Counted from the stretch's first letter, positions 16,949 through 26,166 are shown. The stretch is 64,000 bases of DNA from an uncultured Bacteroidia bacterium (GCA_902776565.1 CACYQN010000008.1:25526-89525); one strand, 5' to 3'. The notes: generated from the sequence alone by a model not told the origin. Numbers and translations: made by a program.

Positions 16949-17482
16949 TCATTCTTTGACATTCCATTTGGCAGGATTTTCCTTTATGTAATTTACGGTT
17001 TTGCAATATTCATCGTCGTTACGAATAATGTGTTCGTAATAATTGCGTTGCCAGACGGGTGTGCCTGACGTTTGACGCAATTCGTTGATTTTCCGTGCCG
17101 AAAATGTTTTTAATGCACGAACAAATTCGGTAAGGCCGTGTTTCATGGGTTGCGTATCCGTAGGGGACGGTTTGAAACCATCCCCTACGGATGCATTGCC
17201 ATCATTATGTCCATTGTCGATTTGTATAATCGCATGAAAATGGTCGGGCATGACAATATGTTCGTGCAGAACGATGTTCGTGTAATGCGAAGGCAATCCG
17301 TTCCATACCGATTCAAGGATTTCTCCATATTCGTTTTTCTGCATTTTACCATCCTTTATTTCCCCGAACAGACATTTTCTGTCCTTGGTGCAGATTGTCA
17401 CATAATACAATCCGTTTCGCGAATAATCGTAACCTTTCAGGCGGATTGCCTTACGGCGCGGTTTGTTGTAATCGAACGGCAT
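16949..17482 (-). CDS. REP-associated tyrosine transposase (RAYT, Y1_Tnp/TnpA_REP)
   Basis: 177 residues. RAYTs are single-copy, IS200/IS605-related HUH nucleases thought to spread or process REP palindromes. The HUH motif is H81-F-H83 in IVMPDHFHAIIQ and the likely catalytic tyrosine is Y149 in WQRNYYEHIIR. The start MPFDYNKPRRKAIRLKGYDYS is typical. There are no flanking insertion-sequence ends, as usual for domesticated RAYTs. Residues 99-109 (VGDGFKPSPTD) are encoded by a REP-like hairpin at 17158-17190 lying in the linker of the enzyme. The many small palindromes in this window may be its substrates; that is inferred. Confidence 0.92.
   Translation of the reverse strand: MPFDYNKPRRKAIRLKGYDYSRNGLYYVTICTKDRKCLFGEIKDGKMQKNEYGEILESVWNGLPSHYTNIVLHEHIVMPDHFHAIIQIDNGHNDGNASVGDGFKPSPTDTQPMKHGLTEFVRALKTFSARKINELRQTSGTPVWQRNYYEHIIRNDDEYCKTVNYIKENPAKWNVKE
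17158..17190. repeat. REP-like hairpin inside the RAYT coding sequence
   Basis: CCGTAGGGGA (17158-17167) and TCCCCTACGG (17181-17190) are perfect 10-bp arms around cGGTTTgAAACCa. A similar hairpin, with GGGG/CCCC arms and a TTGAAAC loop, lies at 41166-41194. Confidence 0.8.
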
Positions 17483-17669
17483 AATCGTGCAAAATTTATC
17501 GCAAATATAAATAAAAAAAGGAACACACCATTTTTGATGTATTCCTTGTATTTTGCTGAGTTGTGCAAGGTGAAGTCTTTAGAATCTCGCGATTGATATT
17601 TTATAACTATTTTTTACTCCACAATTTTTTATTGTAATAGATTCACATGCAATTTCATTCCCTACGTCA

Positions 17670-19217
17670 CTATTGATTGCAAACAGCACGAACGGAGTAT
17701 CCACAGGAGCGTTCGGTGTGGGTCATGTACGTAGGCGTATCGAAAAAGAAGTAGTAGAAGTACGCGAAGGTCGGACTCTCTGGGTTAATAGAACTCGACA
17801 GATAGTAGCCGCAGTCGCCATAACATTCTTCGATACTATTATTGTAGCGGTAGCCAGCAAGGGGCAGGAAGATGGAGTTGCCGTTAGGTCCTGTAAACAA
17901 GCATCCGTTTACTCCGTTCTGGGTTATCCAAGTTTCAGTACAGTTAATTTTCAGTTCAACCATTTCACCATAGGTCGGCATTCTCCAGCCGGAGCCCCAG
18001 TTGACAGTTGCAGCATCGTCGGTTGTTTCCAAGGTAGTAAACCCGTCGGTAAAGCCGTTGTAACCGTCTCTTGCAACAGTGCAATATTTAGTTAATTTAT
18101 CATCAGAATAAGAATCACTTTCTGCATATATATAGGTTTCCCAGTTGTAAGTTTCCTTAGGTGTGGTTTCTCCCCAGGCATAGTAGTTGCCGTAACCTTC
18201 GGGGGTGTCAGCTCCTACATTGCAGGTTGCCCATTTCGCACCAGAGGGCAAGCCTAGGTCAACATAATTGTGACCATTGAGAATTCCATTGCCTACTGTT
18301 TGCGCTCCGCTCCCAGTTTCACTACCCTCTTGTCCACCATATCTATTGCAGACAGGACGCACGGACATATTTAATCTGCCTTGTTGTTCACAAATCGTAG
18401 CATAGTGCGATATATGGAGGTTCCACGGCATATTGTAGGCGCCACTTCCAAACGAACTCGACCAGTAGCACCCCTCGGAACCTGCATCGTAGAGATCACC
18501 CAATAGAGAGCCTGCAAATGGAAGAAAAATAGAGTTGCCATTGTTATTGCTTTTAAACAATATTCCGTTTATGTCGTTCAGGGTTGTATCTTTTTTATAG
18601 CAGTAATATAATAGCTCCTCCATTTCTTCCTTCGTCGGCATTCTCCAACCATTGCCCCAATAGGCAGTAGCCGCATCGGCACTTGACGGAAGAGTGGTAG
18701 TAAAGTCAGTATAATAATAATTAGGGTCATTGAATCTGGTTCCACCCCACGGAAAATAATGGCCATAGCCTTCTGGGGTATTTGCGCCTACATTGCAAGT
18801 CGCCCACTTGGTACCACTCGGCAAGCCGAGGTCAACGTATTCGTGACCATTGAGAACACCATTGCCTCCAGCATGTGTTCCACTGCCCGATTGTCCACCA
18901 CCAGATGTACCATTGCTTGTCCATTGCGCATACAAGGTCATGTCTGAAGTTACGGTTATTGTCTGCCCGTTGGTATATGCTGTGCCATTGCCAGCCTGCA
19001 TAGTATTCCAGCCAGAGAATGTGTAGCCGTCACGAGTATAGGCGTTTTGTGTAAGAGCCTGAGGTACTCCGACATCAAACAACTGCGACTGCATACGACC
19101 GCTACCACCGTTGGCATCGAAACTCACAATATAGGTATCGTCCCTATCGCAACTAAACAATGCCAATGTGGCAAACATCAAAATGATGCTAAGTTCTAAT
19201 AATGTCTTTTTTTTCAT
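17670..19217 (-). CDS. Surface lipoprotein with InlB-type repeat and two FISUMP-like domains
   Basis: 515 residues. An N-terminal lipoprotein signal ends in LALFSC (Cys 23). Next is a Listeria-Bacteroides (InlB B / Flg_new) repeat (about 30-100; YIVSFDANGGSG ... DGYTFSGWNT ... LYAQW), a Gly/Ser linker, then two homologous modules, each opening LNGHEYVDLGLPSGTKWATCNVGA (about 122-295 and 310-515) and ending VRPVCN or VRAVCN. These resemble the fibrobacter-type major paralogous (FISUMP) domain common in Bacteroidales surface proteins; function unknown. Probably anchored in the outer membrane. Several such proteins may exist per genome; a related C-terminal domain ends the protein at 20692-24324. 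Confidence 0.85.
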   Translation of the reverse strand: MKKKTLLELSIILMFATLALFSCDRDDTYIVSFDANGGSGRMQSQLFDVGVPQALTQNAYTRDGYTFSGWNTMQAGNGTAYTNGQTITVTSDMTLYAQWTSNGTSGGGQSGSGTHAGGNGVLNGHEYVDLGLPSGTKWATCNVGANTPEGYGHYFPWGGTRFNDPNYYYTDFTTTLPSSADAATAYWGNGWRMPTKEEMEELLYYCYKKDTTLNDINGILFKSNNNGNSIFLPFAGSLLGDLYDAGSEGCYWSSSFGSGAYNMPWNLHISHYATICEQQGRLNMSVRPVCNRYGGQEGSETGSGAQTVGNGILNGHNYVDLGLPSGAKWATCNVGADTPEGYGNYYAWGETTPKETYNWETYIYAESDSYSDDKLTKYCTVARDGYNGFTDGFTTLETTDDAATVNWGSGWRMPTYGEMVELKINCTETWITQNGVNGCLFTGPNGNSIFLPLAGYRYNNSIEECYGDCGYYLSSSINPESPTFAYFYYFFFDTPTYMTHTERSCGYSVRAVCNQ

Positions 19218-19404
19218 ATTTTTATGTTTAATTACATATTACATTCAGCCATTATAAAAAAGGCAGAACTTTAAACTTCAGTATTGCAAGCCGATGCCTA
19301 CAATACTGCGTATTACACTATGAAGGTTCGTGCAAGACTAACTATTTATTTTACAACGACAGTACTTGCAATAGTATATCAAACAATTGCCATTTTCATG
19401 CAAC

Positions 19405-19629
19405 CTATTTGCAGTCATATTCTATTGTTTTTCCATCGTAGGAGTCACGATACGAATTTGCCTGACAATTCTCCTTGTACTCAGCATCGTTAAAATAGTG
19501 TACATTCGATTCTTTAACATAAATCTTTTCACCGTTTTCCTTGTACGTACACCTACAAGTTTTACCGCATGATGAGAATAATACTGCTGCACTTACAGCT
19601 ACCGCTAAAATTACTAAAAACTTTTTCAT
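19405..19629 (-). CDS. Small cysteine-containing lipoprotein
   Basis: 74 residues. MKKFLVILAVAVSAAVLFSSC is a lipoprotein signal with the lipidated Cys at 21, followed by GKTCRCTYKENGEKIYVKES. Four further cysteines and a short basic/acidic body suggest a compact disulphide-bonded domain. Homologous tiny lipoproteins are frequent in Bacteroidetes and have no known function. It ends a run of small same-strand genes. Confidence 0.7.
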   Translation of the reverse strand: MKKFLVILAVAVSAAVLFSSCGKTCRCTYKENGEKIYVKESNVHYFNDAEYKENCQANSYRDSYDGKTIEYDCK

Positions 19630-19688
19630 TGTGTTACTGTTTTTGTTGTTATTAATGTTATTTGTTATACTTGACTATGAATTTATCC

Positions 19689-19874
19689 TTACTCTTCGTC
19701 TTTACATTCTTTGTTCAATATTCTGGCTCGCTCTTCAGCTTCTTCTCTTGTTGCATACTCTTCTCCCTTGAGTGGTGTATATCCTATTCCATTAGGATTT
19801 CTTCTCGCTACACAATAAGGCAATAAATGCCCAGGTTCTGTAGGCTGGCATATAAATTGGGGCATACGTATCAT
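19689..19874 (-). CDS. Small uncharacterised protein
   Basis: 61 residues with a C-terminal amphipathic, highly charged helix (EEYATREEAEERARILNKECKDEE) and an N-terminal segment with two cysteines. Starts 4 bases after the stop of the upstream gene (19879), so the two are probably translated together. Not recognised. Confidence 0.55.
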   Translation of the reverse strand: MIRMPQFICQPTEPGHLLPYCVARRNPNGIGYTPLKGEEYATREEAEERARILNKECKDEE

Positions 19875-19878
19875 TTCT

Positions 19879-20325
19879 TTATCTGTTTATATTCTTCAAA
19901 TCGTTATCAATATTTAGAGTAAATATTACTCCTTGACCTTGTTTTAACTTGAAAAAAGCATCAAAAAAATAACCCAACTCGGAATCGTCAATTAGACTCA
20001 TACTTTTCATAAATTGAAGTACTTTCTCCCAACTAGTTACTCTTTCTTCTCCAATCTGAATAATTCCACCAATAGCACTCATTGATAGAATTACAGCCAA
20101 TTTGCATTTTTTTGAAATTCCAGTATTGACATTAAAATAGTTTGTAATTATCCAGTAGCGAGAAGGCGTTCCATCTTTTTTCTTGTCAATTATTTTCCCA
20201 TTTCTCGAAAAATCTTTAAAAACACTATCTATCAATTTATCTTCACAATACTGTAGCAGTTCATTTTTGGTTTGCTCAGTGATATACAAAATGTCATTTT
20301 CAATACCTATGTCTGATTTAATCAT
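19879..20325 (-). CDS. Uncharacterised AT-rich gene product
   Basis: 148 residues, no signal peptide or transmembrane segment. It has an N-terminal alpha-beta part (IENDILYITEQTKNELLQYC), a beta region (SRYWIITNYFNVNTG) and a hydrophobic helix (CKLAVILSMSAIGGIIQIG). Codons are AT-rich compared with housekeeping genes nearby, hinting at acquisition. It lies between two other orphan genes of the same strand (19 bp and 4 bp spacing). The position downstream of a large repeat-stalk surface protein resembles an immunity-gene position, but nothing in the sequence proves this. Confidence 0.55.
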   Translation of the reverse strand: MIKSDIGIENDILYITEQTKNELLQYCEDKLIDSVFKDFSRNGKIIDKKKDGTPSRYWIITNYFNVNTGISKKCKLAVILSMSAIGGIIQIGEERVTSWEKVLQFMKSMSLIDDSELGYFFDAFFKLKQGQGVIFTLNIDNDLKNINR

Positions 20326-20344
20326 GGTTACAATTTATTATCAA

Positions 20345-20641
20345 TTATACTCCGAATATCATTTTAAATGATTTATTCAGCTGGTCTAATATTCTATGAT
20401 ATAATTCTATGACTTCTTTTTTCAAGAGTTTATCATCATCAATAACAATGGAACTGCTTGATAATTGTGGAATAGTAATATTATCATCACTATTATCTAT
20501 TATTAAATTAAGCGTTACGCTTATACAAACAGAATTATTGCTTTGAGAGTCTTTTTGTATAGACCAACAACCCATAGGATTTAACTTTTCTTCCAATAAC
20601 CACTCTTTTACTTTCTTTTTAAATTCTTTTTCTGTGTACAT
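20345..20641 (-). CDS. Uncharacterised AT-rich small protein
   Basis: 98 residues; N-terminal charged helix (YTEKEFKKKVKEWLLEEK), a beta-rich middle (VCISVTLNLIID) and a C-terminal helix. No export signal. It starts about 50 bases after the stop of the FnIII-like/FISUMP protein and precedes the gene at 20325 by 19 bases. No family recognised. Confidence 0.55.
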   Translation of the reverse strand: MYTEKEFKKKVKEWLLEEKLNPMGCWSIQKDSQSNNSVCISVTLNLIIDNSDDNITIPQLSSSSIVIDDDKLLKKEVIELYHRILDQLNKSFKMIFGV

Positions 20642-20691
20642 ATTTCTAATTAAATTTGTAAAACAATTTTTTATAAATATTTAATAATCTA

Positions 20692-23600
20692 TTAATTGCG
20701 AACGCAACGCACTGAATATCCATTAGATTTAAAAGAAGTATCGCTACTAGACACTGTAGCACTACTAGCCGTAATTTTGCGATAATATGCATAAGAAGTA
20801 GCAGAAGAATCACGAGTCCAAAAGAATGCTGATGATTTGAAATTATCATGAGTCGGGAGACAATCTGAACATGAAAAAGTGGCACGACCAGCGGCTCTTG
20901 CTCCAAAACCTGTGGAGTTATTCTCAGAAGGAGTATTACCAACTGCACATGATGTTCCACTACTATTCCATTGACTATTAGATGCTAATGATTTGGCAAT
21001 TTTATTGGAAGAACCTCCACACTGGTATTCATTATGAGAACTTAAATAGTTAACAAGTTGCGTCCAATCATTATCGCTCGGCAACCTCCAACCAGTAGGA
21101 CAAGCAACTTTTGCAGCAGCCCAATTGTATAGATACCCAAATGTAGTCACATTAGAACTAGCGTTATTAGGATAGTAGCGATATGAAGTTGAAGATGAAA
21201 GAGTATTACTTTCACCCAAAGAAATACTACCCTCATATCGTAAATTCTCTGCCATCCATGTCTGCTCACCAATAGTAACCGTAGCATAAACATTACCATC
21301 GCGCGAATCGGTAAAAGAGCCCTTTGTTTCTAAAAACATTACATTGCCTATTGCAGTACTTGTAGAGTTTGTTGCATATGCGCAATAATAATAAGTAGTC
21401 CCCAATTCTAATCCCGTAAGATTTGAACTAAAATCATTATTTATGTCTGTAGATAGTACATTGTTCACTAGATTGTCGGCAGATGTACCCCAGTAGAAAC
21501 CTCGTGTTATTATCTCAGTACCCCCATCGTCGTTAATATAAGCATTTAGAGTTATTGTATTTGTTGTTGGGAATGTTGCGAGATTTGTTACAACCGTAGG
21601 TGCCGTAAGTGAATTTGTACGGGCAGAAAGGACTTCACCAAGCGTGGTGCCACGCATGTTTGTTGCAACTGCGCAGTAGTAATATATGGTGTTTACTTCC
21701 AAATCGCTTATTGTTGCAGAGAAGTCTGCCGAGGTCTGTTCGGATGCCACGTAGTTTGGCAAATCGTTTTCGGCTGTGCCCCAGTAGAATCCGCGTGCGG
21801 TAACTGTAGCACCACCGTCGCTGGTAATGTTAGCATTTAATGTAAGCGAAGTTCTTGTGTTGTCGGTGGCAGGCATGGTTACAACCGTAGGCGCTACAAT
21901 CTCTACTGTGGTAAACGATTTGGTTTCTCCGTATGCAGTGCCCTGCGTATTGGAGGCGTATGCACGGTAGTAGTAGGTGGTGTTGTCGTCGAGGTTGGAA
22001 ATGTTTGTTGTGAGTGTTCCTGCACCCATTCCTAGCGAGATTGTGTTTGCAAGGTTGTCGGCAGAAGTGCCATACTGGAATCCTTTGGCTGTAATGGTGG
22101 AACCGCCATCGGAAGTAATGTTTCCGTTGAGCGTTGCAGAAGAGATTGTAACATCGGTTGCATCGTTTGTCACAACAGTAGGCAAGTAAAATTCAAGGGT
22201 TGTAAACTGCATTGCTTGTCCGTAAGCAGTTCCGCGGCTATTGGTCGCAAATGCCTTGTAGTAGTATGTTGTTACAGGTGATAGTGATTCAATGTTTACA
22301 TAGAATACATTTTCTGCTGTTGCCGCGTTTACAGTTTCGTAGGTTGTAAAGTTTGAATACTGGCTGTAAATGAATCCCCTTGCCGTAACATCGGTGCCAC
22401 CGTCGGCAGTGATTTCGCCATTGAGTTTTGCCGAAACGCGTGTAATTTCGGTTGCTGCCCTTGTTTCAACTGTCGGTGCAAGTATTTCGGGTGTTGTAAA
22501 GTTCAAGGTATTGCCGTATGCAGTACCTGCGCTGTTGGTTGCGTATGCCTTGTAATAATATGTTGTGCCGTCGGTAAGGTTGGAAAGCGATGCATTGAAG
22601 TTGCTTGTTCCAATGCCTGCTGTAACTTGTTCGCTTAGGTTGTCGGCGGTAGTTCCCCAATAGAATCCGCGTCCCGTGATTGTAGCACCACCGTCGGAAA
22701 CTACTGCGCCATTGATTACCGCTGATGTATAGGTCACGTTGGTTGCCGCGTATGTTTCTACCGACGGATTACCTATTGCCAGAGTAGTAAAATTGAGTAT
22801 TTCGCCGTAGGTTGTTCCAACGCTGTTGGTTGCGTATGCCTTGTAGTAGTATGTAGTGCTAGGTGTAAGTTCTGCGATATTTGCCGAGAAACTATAGGTT
22901 TCGCTGTCGCTTGTAATGGTTGAAGATGTACTAAACAATGGCGATGTGCTATATACAAATCCACGTTCGGTGATTTCTGCTCCGCCGTCAGAGGTTACAG
23001 TTCCGTTTATGGTTGCGCTAGTAACCGTAATGCCGCTTGCTGCAAGGGTTGTAACTGCTGGAGTGAGGTAAGAATCAGTGGTAAAAGTCTGCACTTCGCC
23101 CAAAGATGTTCCAACTTCATTGGTGGCGTATGCTTTCACATAATATGTTGTGCCTGTATTCAAACCTTCGAGGCTGTATCCGAAGTTGTTTGAAACAGAT
23201 GTGCATGTAACAGTTTCGTATGAACCGAACATAGGCGATGTGCTGTAGCGGAAACCACATTCGGTAAACGCAGCTCCACCGTCGGAGGTTATGCTGCCAG
23301 CCAAGGTTGCCGTTGTGTATGTAACGCCTGTAACTGCAAGTGTGTTTACCGTAGGAGCAACAACCGAGGAAGTTGTAAAGCCCAAAACTTCGCCATATAC
23401 AGTACCGAGTTCGTCAGTTGCGTACGCACGGAAATAATACGTAGTATTTGCATCAAGTCCAGGTACATTCATTGAAAATGTTGCATCGTTTGTGTTTACC
23501 GGCAGACTTACCGAAAGGTCGTTTTCGGAAACACCGAGCTGGAATCCGCGTGCTGTTACGCTTGCATTGTTTTCGGTTATGCTGCCGTTAAGCATAGCCG

Positions 23601-24324
23601 AAGTAATCGTAATGTTGGTTGCGGCAAGTGTTACGACTGTCGGGCGTGAATTATGCGTGAAATTTAGCGTAACATACTGGCTTGTATTCTGTGGTTGCTC
23701 AACGGCGGCACTAGTTACAACTTCGCCAGCAATGGTCGAATAGCCTACATATCGCATATTGTCTCCAGTCTGGAATTCATTTGCGGTGGTCAGTTTTGCC
23801 ATAATGCTGCCCGAAACGCCGGCGTACTTTATGCTGCTTCCGCATCCGCTGCCCATATTTACCATACGTATGGAATAGGAACGGCTTCCTACGGTTGCAT
23901 TGAGTACGTATGTCTGCGGTGCTGCCGCCGAAATGTCGAAGGTATGTACACCTGCATCAAGCGAACCGCTATATTCGGCATACTGCTTTCCCGAAGCGTC
24001 AAGCAGCTGCATACGCACATTTTCGCGTTGAGATACCGAAAGTTCAACGCGAGTTTCGCAGTCGAACGGATTTGGAATGTTCTGTCCAAGCCCCTGAGTG
24101 GCGGCAATGTTTAAGTCAGTACCCACAGTACCACCAAGCACAATAATTGTATCGGGGTATTCCAGCGTTTCGCTCCAGTTGCGGGTGAGGTTAGTAACTA
24201 CGACTCTGTCCAAACGGCAATAGTCGGTTCCATTAAGCTGTCCAGTAAAGCGGACAGTGATTTCCTGCGAAAATGCAATTGTTCCTATTGCCAATAATAC
24301 CAATAGTAAAACTATCTTTCTCAT
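20692..24324 (-). CDS. Giant FnIII-like repeat protein with C-terminal FISUMP domain
   Basis: 1210 residues from the ATG at 24324 (an earlier in-frame codon adds 16 unlikely residues). Signal peptide MRKIVLLLVLLAIGTIAFSQ. Residues about 65-160 read like a T9SS sorting/FlgD-type domain (GQNIPNPFDCETRVELSVSQ ... VRMQLLDASGK ... AGVHTFDIS), but here it is N-terminal. Then come about ten FnIII-like repeats of about 90 residues, each with GxxTxRGFxYGTS and TTYYYxAYATNSxGTxxGExxxFTT. The last 160 residues are a FISUMP domain (DSRDGNVYATVTIGEQTWMAENLRY ... GWRLPSDNDW ... GYSVRCVRN). Codons below about 21600, including this domain, look more AT-rich than the repeats. A surface stalk and binding role is likely. 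Confidence 0.85.
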   Translation of the reverse strand: MRKIVLLLVLLAIGTIAFSQEITVRFTGQLNGTDYCRLDRVVVTNLTRNWSETLEYPDTIIVLGGTVGTDLNIAATQGLGQNIPNPFDCETRVELSVSQRENVRMQLLDASGKQYAEYSGSLDAGVHTFDISAAAPQTYVLNATVGSRSYSIRMVNMGSGCGSSIKYAGVSGSIMAKLTTANEFQTGDNMRYVGYSTIAGEVVTSAAVEQPQNTSQYVTLNFTHNSRPTVVTLAATNITITSAMLNGSITENNASVTARGFQLGVSENDLSVSLPVNTNDATFSMNVPGLDANTTYYFRAYATDELGTVYGEVLGFTTSSVVAPTVNTLAVTGVTYTTATLAGSITSDGGAAFTECGFRYSTSPMFGSYETVTCTSVSNNFGYSLEGLNTGTTYYVKAYATNEVGTSLGEVQTFTTDSYLTPAVTTLAASGITVTSATINGTVTSDGGAEITERGFVYSTSPLFSTSSTITSDSETYSFSANIAELTPSTTYYYKAYATNSVGTTYGEILNFTTLAIGNPSVETYAATNVTYTSAVINGAVVSDGGATITGRGFYWGTTADNLSEQVTAGIGTSNFNASLSNLTDGTTYYYKAYATNSAGTAYGNTLNFTTPEILAPTVETRAATEITRVSAKLNGEITADGGTDVTARGFIYSQYSNFTTYETVNAATAENVFYVNIESLSPVTTYYYKAFATNSRGTAYGQAMQFTTLEFYLPTVVTNDATDVTISSATLNGNITSDGGSTITAKGFQYGTSADNLANTISLGMGAGTLTTNISNLDDNTTYYYRAYASNTQGTAYGETKSFTTVEIVAPTVVTMPATDNTRTSLTLNANITSDGGATVTARGFYWGTAENDLPNYVASEQTSADFSATISDLEVNTIYYYCAVATNMRGTTLGEVLSARTNSLTAPTVVTNLATFPTTNTITLNAYINDDGGTEIITRGFYWGTSADNLVNNVLSTDINNDFSSNLTGLELGTTYYYCAYATNSTSTAIGNVMFLETKGSFTDSRDGNVYATVTIGEQTWMAENLRYEGSISLGESNTLSSSTSYRYYPNNASSNVTTFGYLYNWAAAKVACPTGWRLPSDNDWTQLVNYLSSHNEYQCGGSSNKIAKSLASNSQWNSSGTSCAVGNTPSENNSTGFGARAAGRATFSCSDCLPTHDNFKSSAFFWTRDSSATSYAYYRKITASSATVSSSDTSFKSNGYSVRCVRN

Positions 24325-24603
24325 ATAGCATGCCCTATTATTTTTTGTGTCGGGCGCAACCTTTAATAACAAGCATTTTTACACTAACAAACCCCATTTG
24401 AGCAATGCCAAATAACTCAAAATAGAGCAAAGTGCAAATTTATGGCATACATATCTCCATTTATCATTTCCTCTGTTGCATATTTTACCCCGAATTTGTG
24501 GCAAATTTTACCACACGGGGATTTACGATTGACTATTTACGATTGAGCTGACAAGATGCAAAGGGATTTACGATTTTAGATTGACGATTTTGCTGATTGT
24601 CAA

Positions 24604-24825
24604 TTATCCATTATTAATTGTCAATTTCTCCGAGCATTCCCTCAAGAAATCGTGTCCCAGCAGTTCCGAGATTTTTATCAGCAAGGCAAGGTCGATGCTC
24701 GGCTTTTTCAGCATCTTGTAGGTATTGCTGCGGTCGGAATGTATGGCGGCGGCGAACCAGGTGACCGTCCGTCCCTGTCGTTTCAGTTCCTGCCTTATCA
24801 TATTTCCGATGTGAATTTCTTCCAT
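24604..24825 (-). CDS. Small helix-turn-helix (XRE-like) protein
   Basis: 73 residues from the ATG at 24825 (MEEIHIGNMIRQELKRQG); 20 further residues upstream are open but have no good start context. TVTWFAAAIHSDRSNTYKMLKKPSIDLALLIKISELLGHDFL fits an XRE-type HTH whose recognition helix is around SNTYKMLKK. Proteins of this shape are common solo regulators in Bacteroidales. No partner gene is adjacent. Its target is unknown; a hairpin region just upstream (24877-24935) may be its own control site. Confidence 0.8.
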   Translation of the reverse strand: MEEIHIGNMIRQELKRQGRTVTWFAAAIHSDRSNTYKMLKKPSIDLALLIKISELLGHDFLRECSEKLTINNG

Positions 24826-24876
24826 AAAAAAATGTCGCGAGCAAATTTTATCTTCTTGGAAGGCCTGGAAAACCTG

Positions 24877-24935
24877 AAAAATCAATAAAAAAACTCACGA
24901 CATAAGTCGCGAGCGTTTCACTTCTATTGATTTTT
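24877..24935. repeat. Inverted repeat between the XRE-like gene and pheS
   Basis: AAAAATCAATA (24877-24887) pairs with TATTGATTTTT (24925-24935). Inside, CTCACGAC and GTCGCGAG (24893-24912) pair with one mismatch. It lies in the leader of the HTH gene; an attenuator or operator is possible. Confidence 0.5.
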
Positions 24936-25122
24936 CTTTTTCAAAGTTCCAGCTTTACCAAGAAAAATAGTTGTTTAAACGCTATCTTGCTGTATGTTAA
25001 ATGTTATGTTCTTCTTCCTGTTTCGTAAAATTTTATGGTTAACGGGACAAAAGTAAGGAAAAATATAGAATGTGTGAAGTTGAGAGAAGAAAATTTATTT
25101 TAAATTATTCCGCTATAAGTTT

Positions 25123-25131
25123 TATTTTTGC
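25123..25131 (+). promoter_or_regulatory. -7 element of the pheS promoter
   Basis: TATTTTTGC (TAnnTTTGC) 15 bases before the pheS ATG; the TTTG box is degenerate (TTTA). This would give a nearly leaderless message. Confidence 0.45.
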
Positions 25132-25146
25132 AAAAATTTTACATCG

Positions 25147-26166
25147 ATGTTAGACCGTATTAGAAAAATAAGCGAGGAGGTTGCAAATTTCGCACCCAAG
25201 GCAATTGAAGAAGTTGAAGATTTCAGAATTAAATACCTGTCGAAGAAGGGCTTGATACCTGCGTTGTTCGACGATTTCAGAAATGTTCCAGCCGAACAGA
25301 AAAAGGAAGTGGGACAGCGTATAAACGAACTTAAGCAGACAGCACTTGCAAAGTTGGAAGAACTGAAGGCTTCGTTGCAGGTAAGTGCCGATGGTAAGGT
25401 AGAACTAGATCTCAGTCGCCCGGGCGATCCGATGAATCTCGGCTCGCGCCACCCGCTGTCGATAGTAAGAAATGAAATAGTAAACATTTTCACAAAGATT
25501 GGTTTCAGCGTAAACGAAAGCCAAGAAATCGAGGACGATGCTCACTGCTTCGAGAAGATGAACTTCCCGCCCGACCATCCGGCTCGTGACATGCAGGATA
25601 CTTTCTTCATTTCGTCCGACATGAATGTTCTGCTCCGCACCCACACCTCATCGGGACAATCGCGCGAAATGGAAACAATGACTCCGCCAATTCGCAGCCT
25701 TTCGCCGGGACGAGTTTTCCGCAACGAGGCTATTTCGGCACGCGCTCACTGCCAGTTCCATCAGATTGAAGGTCTGTATGTTGACAAGAATGTCTCCTTC
25801 GCCGACCTCAAGCAGACGCTCGACTACTTTGCAAAGGAATTCTTCGGCGAGAAGTCGCAGATTCGTATGCGTCCGTCGTATTTCCCGTTCACCGAGCCGT
25901 CGGCCGAAGTCGATGTTAGCTGTTCGCTCTGCGGCGGCAAGGGCTGCAATGTGTGCAAGGGTAGCGGCTGGCTCGAAATTCTCGGCTGCGGTATGGTTCA
26001 CCCCAATGTCTTCAAGGCTGCTGGCATCGACCCGAAGGTTTATTCAGGCTTCGCATTCGGCATGGGCATCGAGCGTATCGCCATGTTGCGCTTCGGCGTC
26101 AAGGACCTGAGGCTGTTCTTCGAGAACGATATTAGGTTCTTGGAGCAGTTTACGGATGCATATTAA
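25147..26166 (+). CDS. pheS: Phenylalanyl-tRNA synthetase alpha subunit
   Basis: 339 residues, the normal length. It forms the catalytic part of the (alpha-beta)2 enzyme that charges tRNA-Phe in the cytosol. The N-terminal coiled coil (about 1-90) is followed by the class II core: motif 1 region (GSRHPLSIVRNEIVNIFTKIGF), motif 2 (SPGRVFRNEAISARAHCQFHQIEG) and motif 3 (GFAFGMGIERIAMLRFGVKDLRLFF), with the substrate-pocket segment RPSYFPFTEPSAEVDV. pheT is not adjacent, as in other Bacteroidetes. Confidence 0.97.
   Translation: MLDRIRKISEEVANFAPKAIEEVEDFRIKYLSKKGLIPALFDDFRNVPAEQKKEVGQRINELKQTALAKLEELKASLQVSADGKVELDLSRPGDPMNLGSRHPLSIVRNEIVNIFTKIGFSVNESQEIEDDAHCFEKMNFPPDHPARDMQDTFFISSDMNVLLRTHTSSGQSREMETMTPPIRSLSPGRVFRNEAISARAHCQFHQIEGLYVDKNVSFADLKQTLDYFAKEFFGEKSQIRMRPSYFPFTEPSAEVDVSCSLCGGKGCNVCKGSGWLEILGCGMVHPNVFKAAGIDPKVYSGFAFGMGIERIAMLRFGVKDLRLFFENDIRFLEQFTDAY

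Larger units (their letters stand above)
24826..25146. other. Divergent intergenic region (321 bp)
   Basis: No gene is supported. It contains an inverted repeat at 24877-24935 and the pheS promoter element at 25123-25131. Confidence 0.6.
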
